Shown here piece after piece: positions 37,035-37,741 of a stretch of 37,741 nt of DNA. How positions within the stretch are numbered: the first letter of the stretch is position 1; every line of letters starts with the position of its first letter. The stretch is from positions 1 to 37,741 of the IMG/VR virus record IMGVR_UViG_3300025141_000296; one strand, 5' to 3'. Under the pieces are notes generated by a model, which saw only the letters and a program-made list of their open reading frames with translations, was not told the origin of the DNA and ran no database searches. The stretch is from a virus. The position numbers and the translations under genes are program-made.

Positions 37035-37541
37035 TTATAAATTTATAATTATAAAATCTCTAACACCAAAGACATCATCTTTTATACTATAATCTATAAA
37101 AATCTTTGCCGTATACTCTTCAGTACCATCCCCAGCTACTCTATATATTCTATCGTCTAAATCATTATCTAAAGTATTATCTCTACTAACTAAAGATGGA
37201 TGATTTGAAGCTTTAACTTCTGCTTCTTTTTCTCTAGCGTCTTCTAGACTTTGGATTTTTATTTCATTTACAATGATATTAGGTATATATTTTCCTATAA
37301 CATCTCTTAGTTCTGAATCTATAGCTTTATAAGTTGATTTGTCCATGGGTTCAAATATGTACTCATACAACCTTGTACCAAAATCAGGTAAAAAATACCT
37401 AGAACCTTTTCTAGTTAGTATAAGGTGTGTTAAATCAGTTTTAATTTCCTCTGCTGGTGTAGTGGTGGTTTTCAAAAAGAAACCACTCTCACTATCGTTA
37501 AAAGGAAAAGCTATACCATATCTTGTTGATGCTATTGTCAT
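37035..37541 (-). CDS. gp25: Baseplate wedge protein, T4 gp25 / GpW family
   Basis: A 168-residue protein, slightly longer than T4 gp25 (132). The core is LILTRKGSRYFLPDFGTRLYEYIFEPMD followed by a helix (YKAIDSELRDVIGKYIPNI) and strands (VNEIKIQSLED). The R-x-G-x-R-x-x-x-P-x-F-G-T-x-L segment is the signature of the gp25 family; here its key residues are R and G of RKGSR and the DFGTRL block. gp25 resembles tail-tube initiation and sheath-handshake proteins, and binds gp6 and gp53 in the wedge. The C-terminal extension (about 125-168, YTAKIFIDYSIKDDVFGVRDF) adds strands. Spacing to the gp6-like gene is 1 nt, and to the truncated gene upstream 24 nt. The call is secure for family. The partner list is from T4. 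Confidence 0.93.
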   Translation of the reverse strand: MTIASTRYGIAFPFNDSESGFFLKTTTTPAEEIKTDLTHLILTRKGSRYFLPDFGTRLYEYIFEPMDKSTYKAIDSELRDVIGKYIPNIIVNEIKIQSLEDAREKEAEVKASNHPSLVSRDNTLDNDLDDRIYRVAGDGTEEYTAKIFIDYSIKDDVFGVRDFIIINL

Positions 37542-37565
37542 ATCAAATAAATACTTTGGTTTAAA

Positions 37566-37741
37566 TTATCGTTCTACTTTCTGGAACATACCTTCCAACA
37601 CCTGTTCTATAGCTCCCATTACTTCGTATTGGTCACCACCCCAACTATCTTTATGACGTTCTATTAAACGTTCAACAACATATCTTAGGTCCTTTTCTAA
37701 TTTATTCCATTTATCGTCATCAGATGGTTGCCACGAAGTGT
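37566..37741 (-). CDS. Unidentified protein, C-terminal 57 residues only (start beyond window)
   Basis: A minus-strand frame is open from the right edge to a TAA at 37566-37568, giving at least 57 residues: charged and helical, with WNKLEKDLRYVVERLIERH, then SWGGDQYEVMGAIEQVLEGMF and a final QKVER. It ends 24 nt before the gp25-like start, which matches operon spacing elsewhere. The start codon lies outside the window. I cannot name the family. Its position before gp25 suggests a tail or baseplate assembly gene. Confidence 0.6.
   Translation of the reverse strand, partial: TSWQPSDDDKWNKLEKDLRYVVERLIERHKDSWGGDQYEVMGAIEQVLEGMFQKVER

Noticed and set aside
1-37741. CRISPR arrays, tRNA genes, IS elements, retroelements
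   Set aside because: No regularly spaced DNA repeats, cloverleaf-like sequences, transposase or reverse transcriptase motifs were seen. The repeats present are at protein level and diverged in DNA.

Overview
The window looks like part of a large, AT-rich genome of a tailed phage with a contractile tail (myovirus type). Two proteins at the right end match the conserved T4-type baseplate wedge proteins gp25 and gp6. The host is probably a member of the Bacteroidota, likely a free-living or marine Flavobacteriia relative. Three sequence features support this. First, several virion proteins carry modules typical of Bacteroidota secreted adhesins: an SprB-like repeat, a PKD domain, 'GCTDPxAxNY' cysteine repeats, 'C-x(4-8)-C ... 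C-x(3)-C' modules and a dockerin-like calcium loop. Second, start codons are preceded by A/T-rich leaders without a clear Shine-Dalgarno sequence. Third, the composition is uniformly AT-rich. The host call is inference.

Layout: positions 1 to 1246 hold two genes on the plus strand, the 3' end of an unidentified protein and a PD-(D/E)XK (RecB/Cas4-like) nuclease. They converge with a minus-strand operon that fills the rest of the window. Read in its own direction from 37741 to 1238, this operon encodes a truncated unknown protein, a gp25-like wedge protein, a gp6/J-like wedge protein, an 1154-residue protein with a carboxypeptidase-regulatory-like domain and a predicted membrane segment, two unknown structural proteins, two giant cysteine-rich modular proteins, a 314-residue protein, three proteins of 1185 to 1329 residues, a family of three proteins sharing one N-terminal domain, a 135-residue protein, a 409-residue protein, a RuvC-like resolvase and a DnaG-type primase. 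Most genes abut or overlap by 1 nt, so translational coupling is likely. The longest gaps are 73 nt (35119-35191) and 62 nt (6582-6643). No stretch above 300 bases lacks a gene. I saw no tRNA, rRNA, CRISPR array, IS element or convincing terminator.

Working together: gp25 and gp6 would form the conserved baseplate wedge. About 10,700 further residues of mostly unrecognised proteins follow them, and these most plausibly build an elaborated baseplate periphery and host-recognition apparatus. Its surface modules resemble those the presumed host uses for adhesion and gliding. The nuclease, resolvase and primase at the left edge mark the border with the replication and recombination region.
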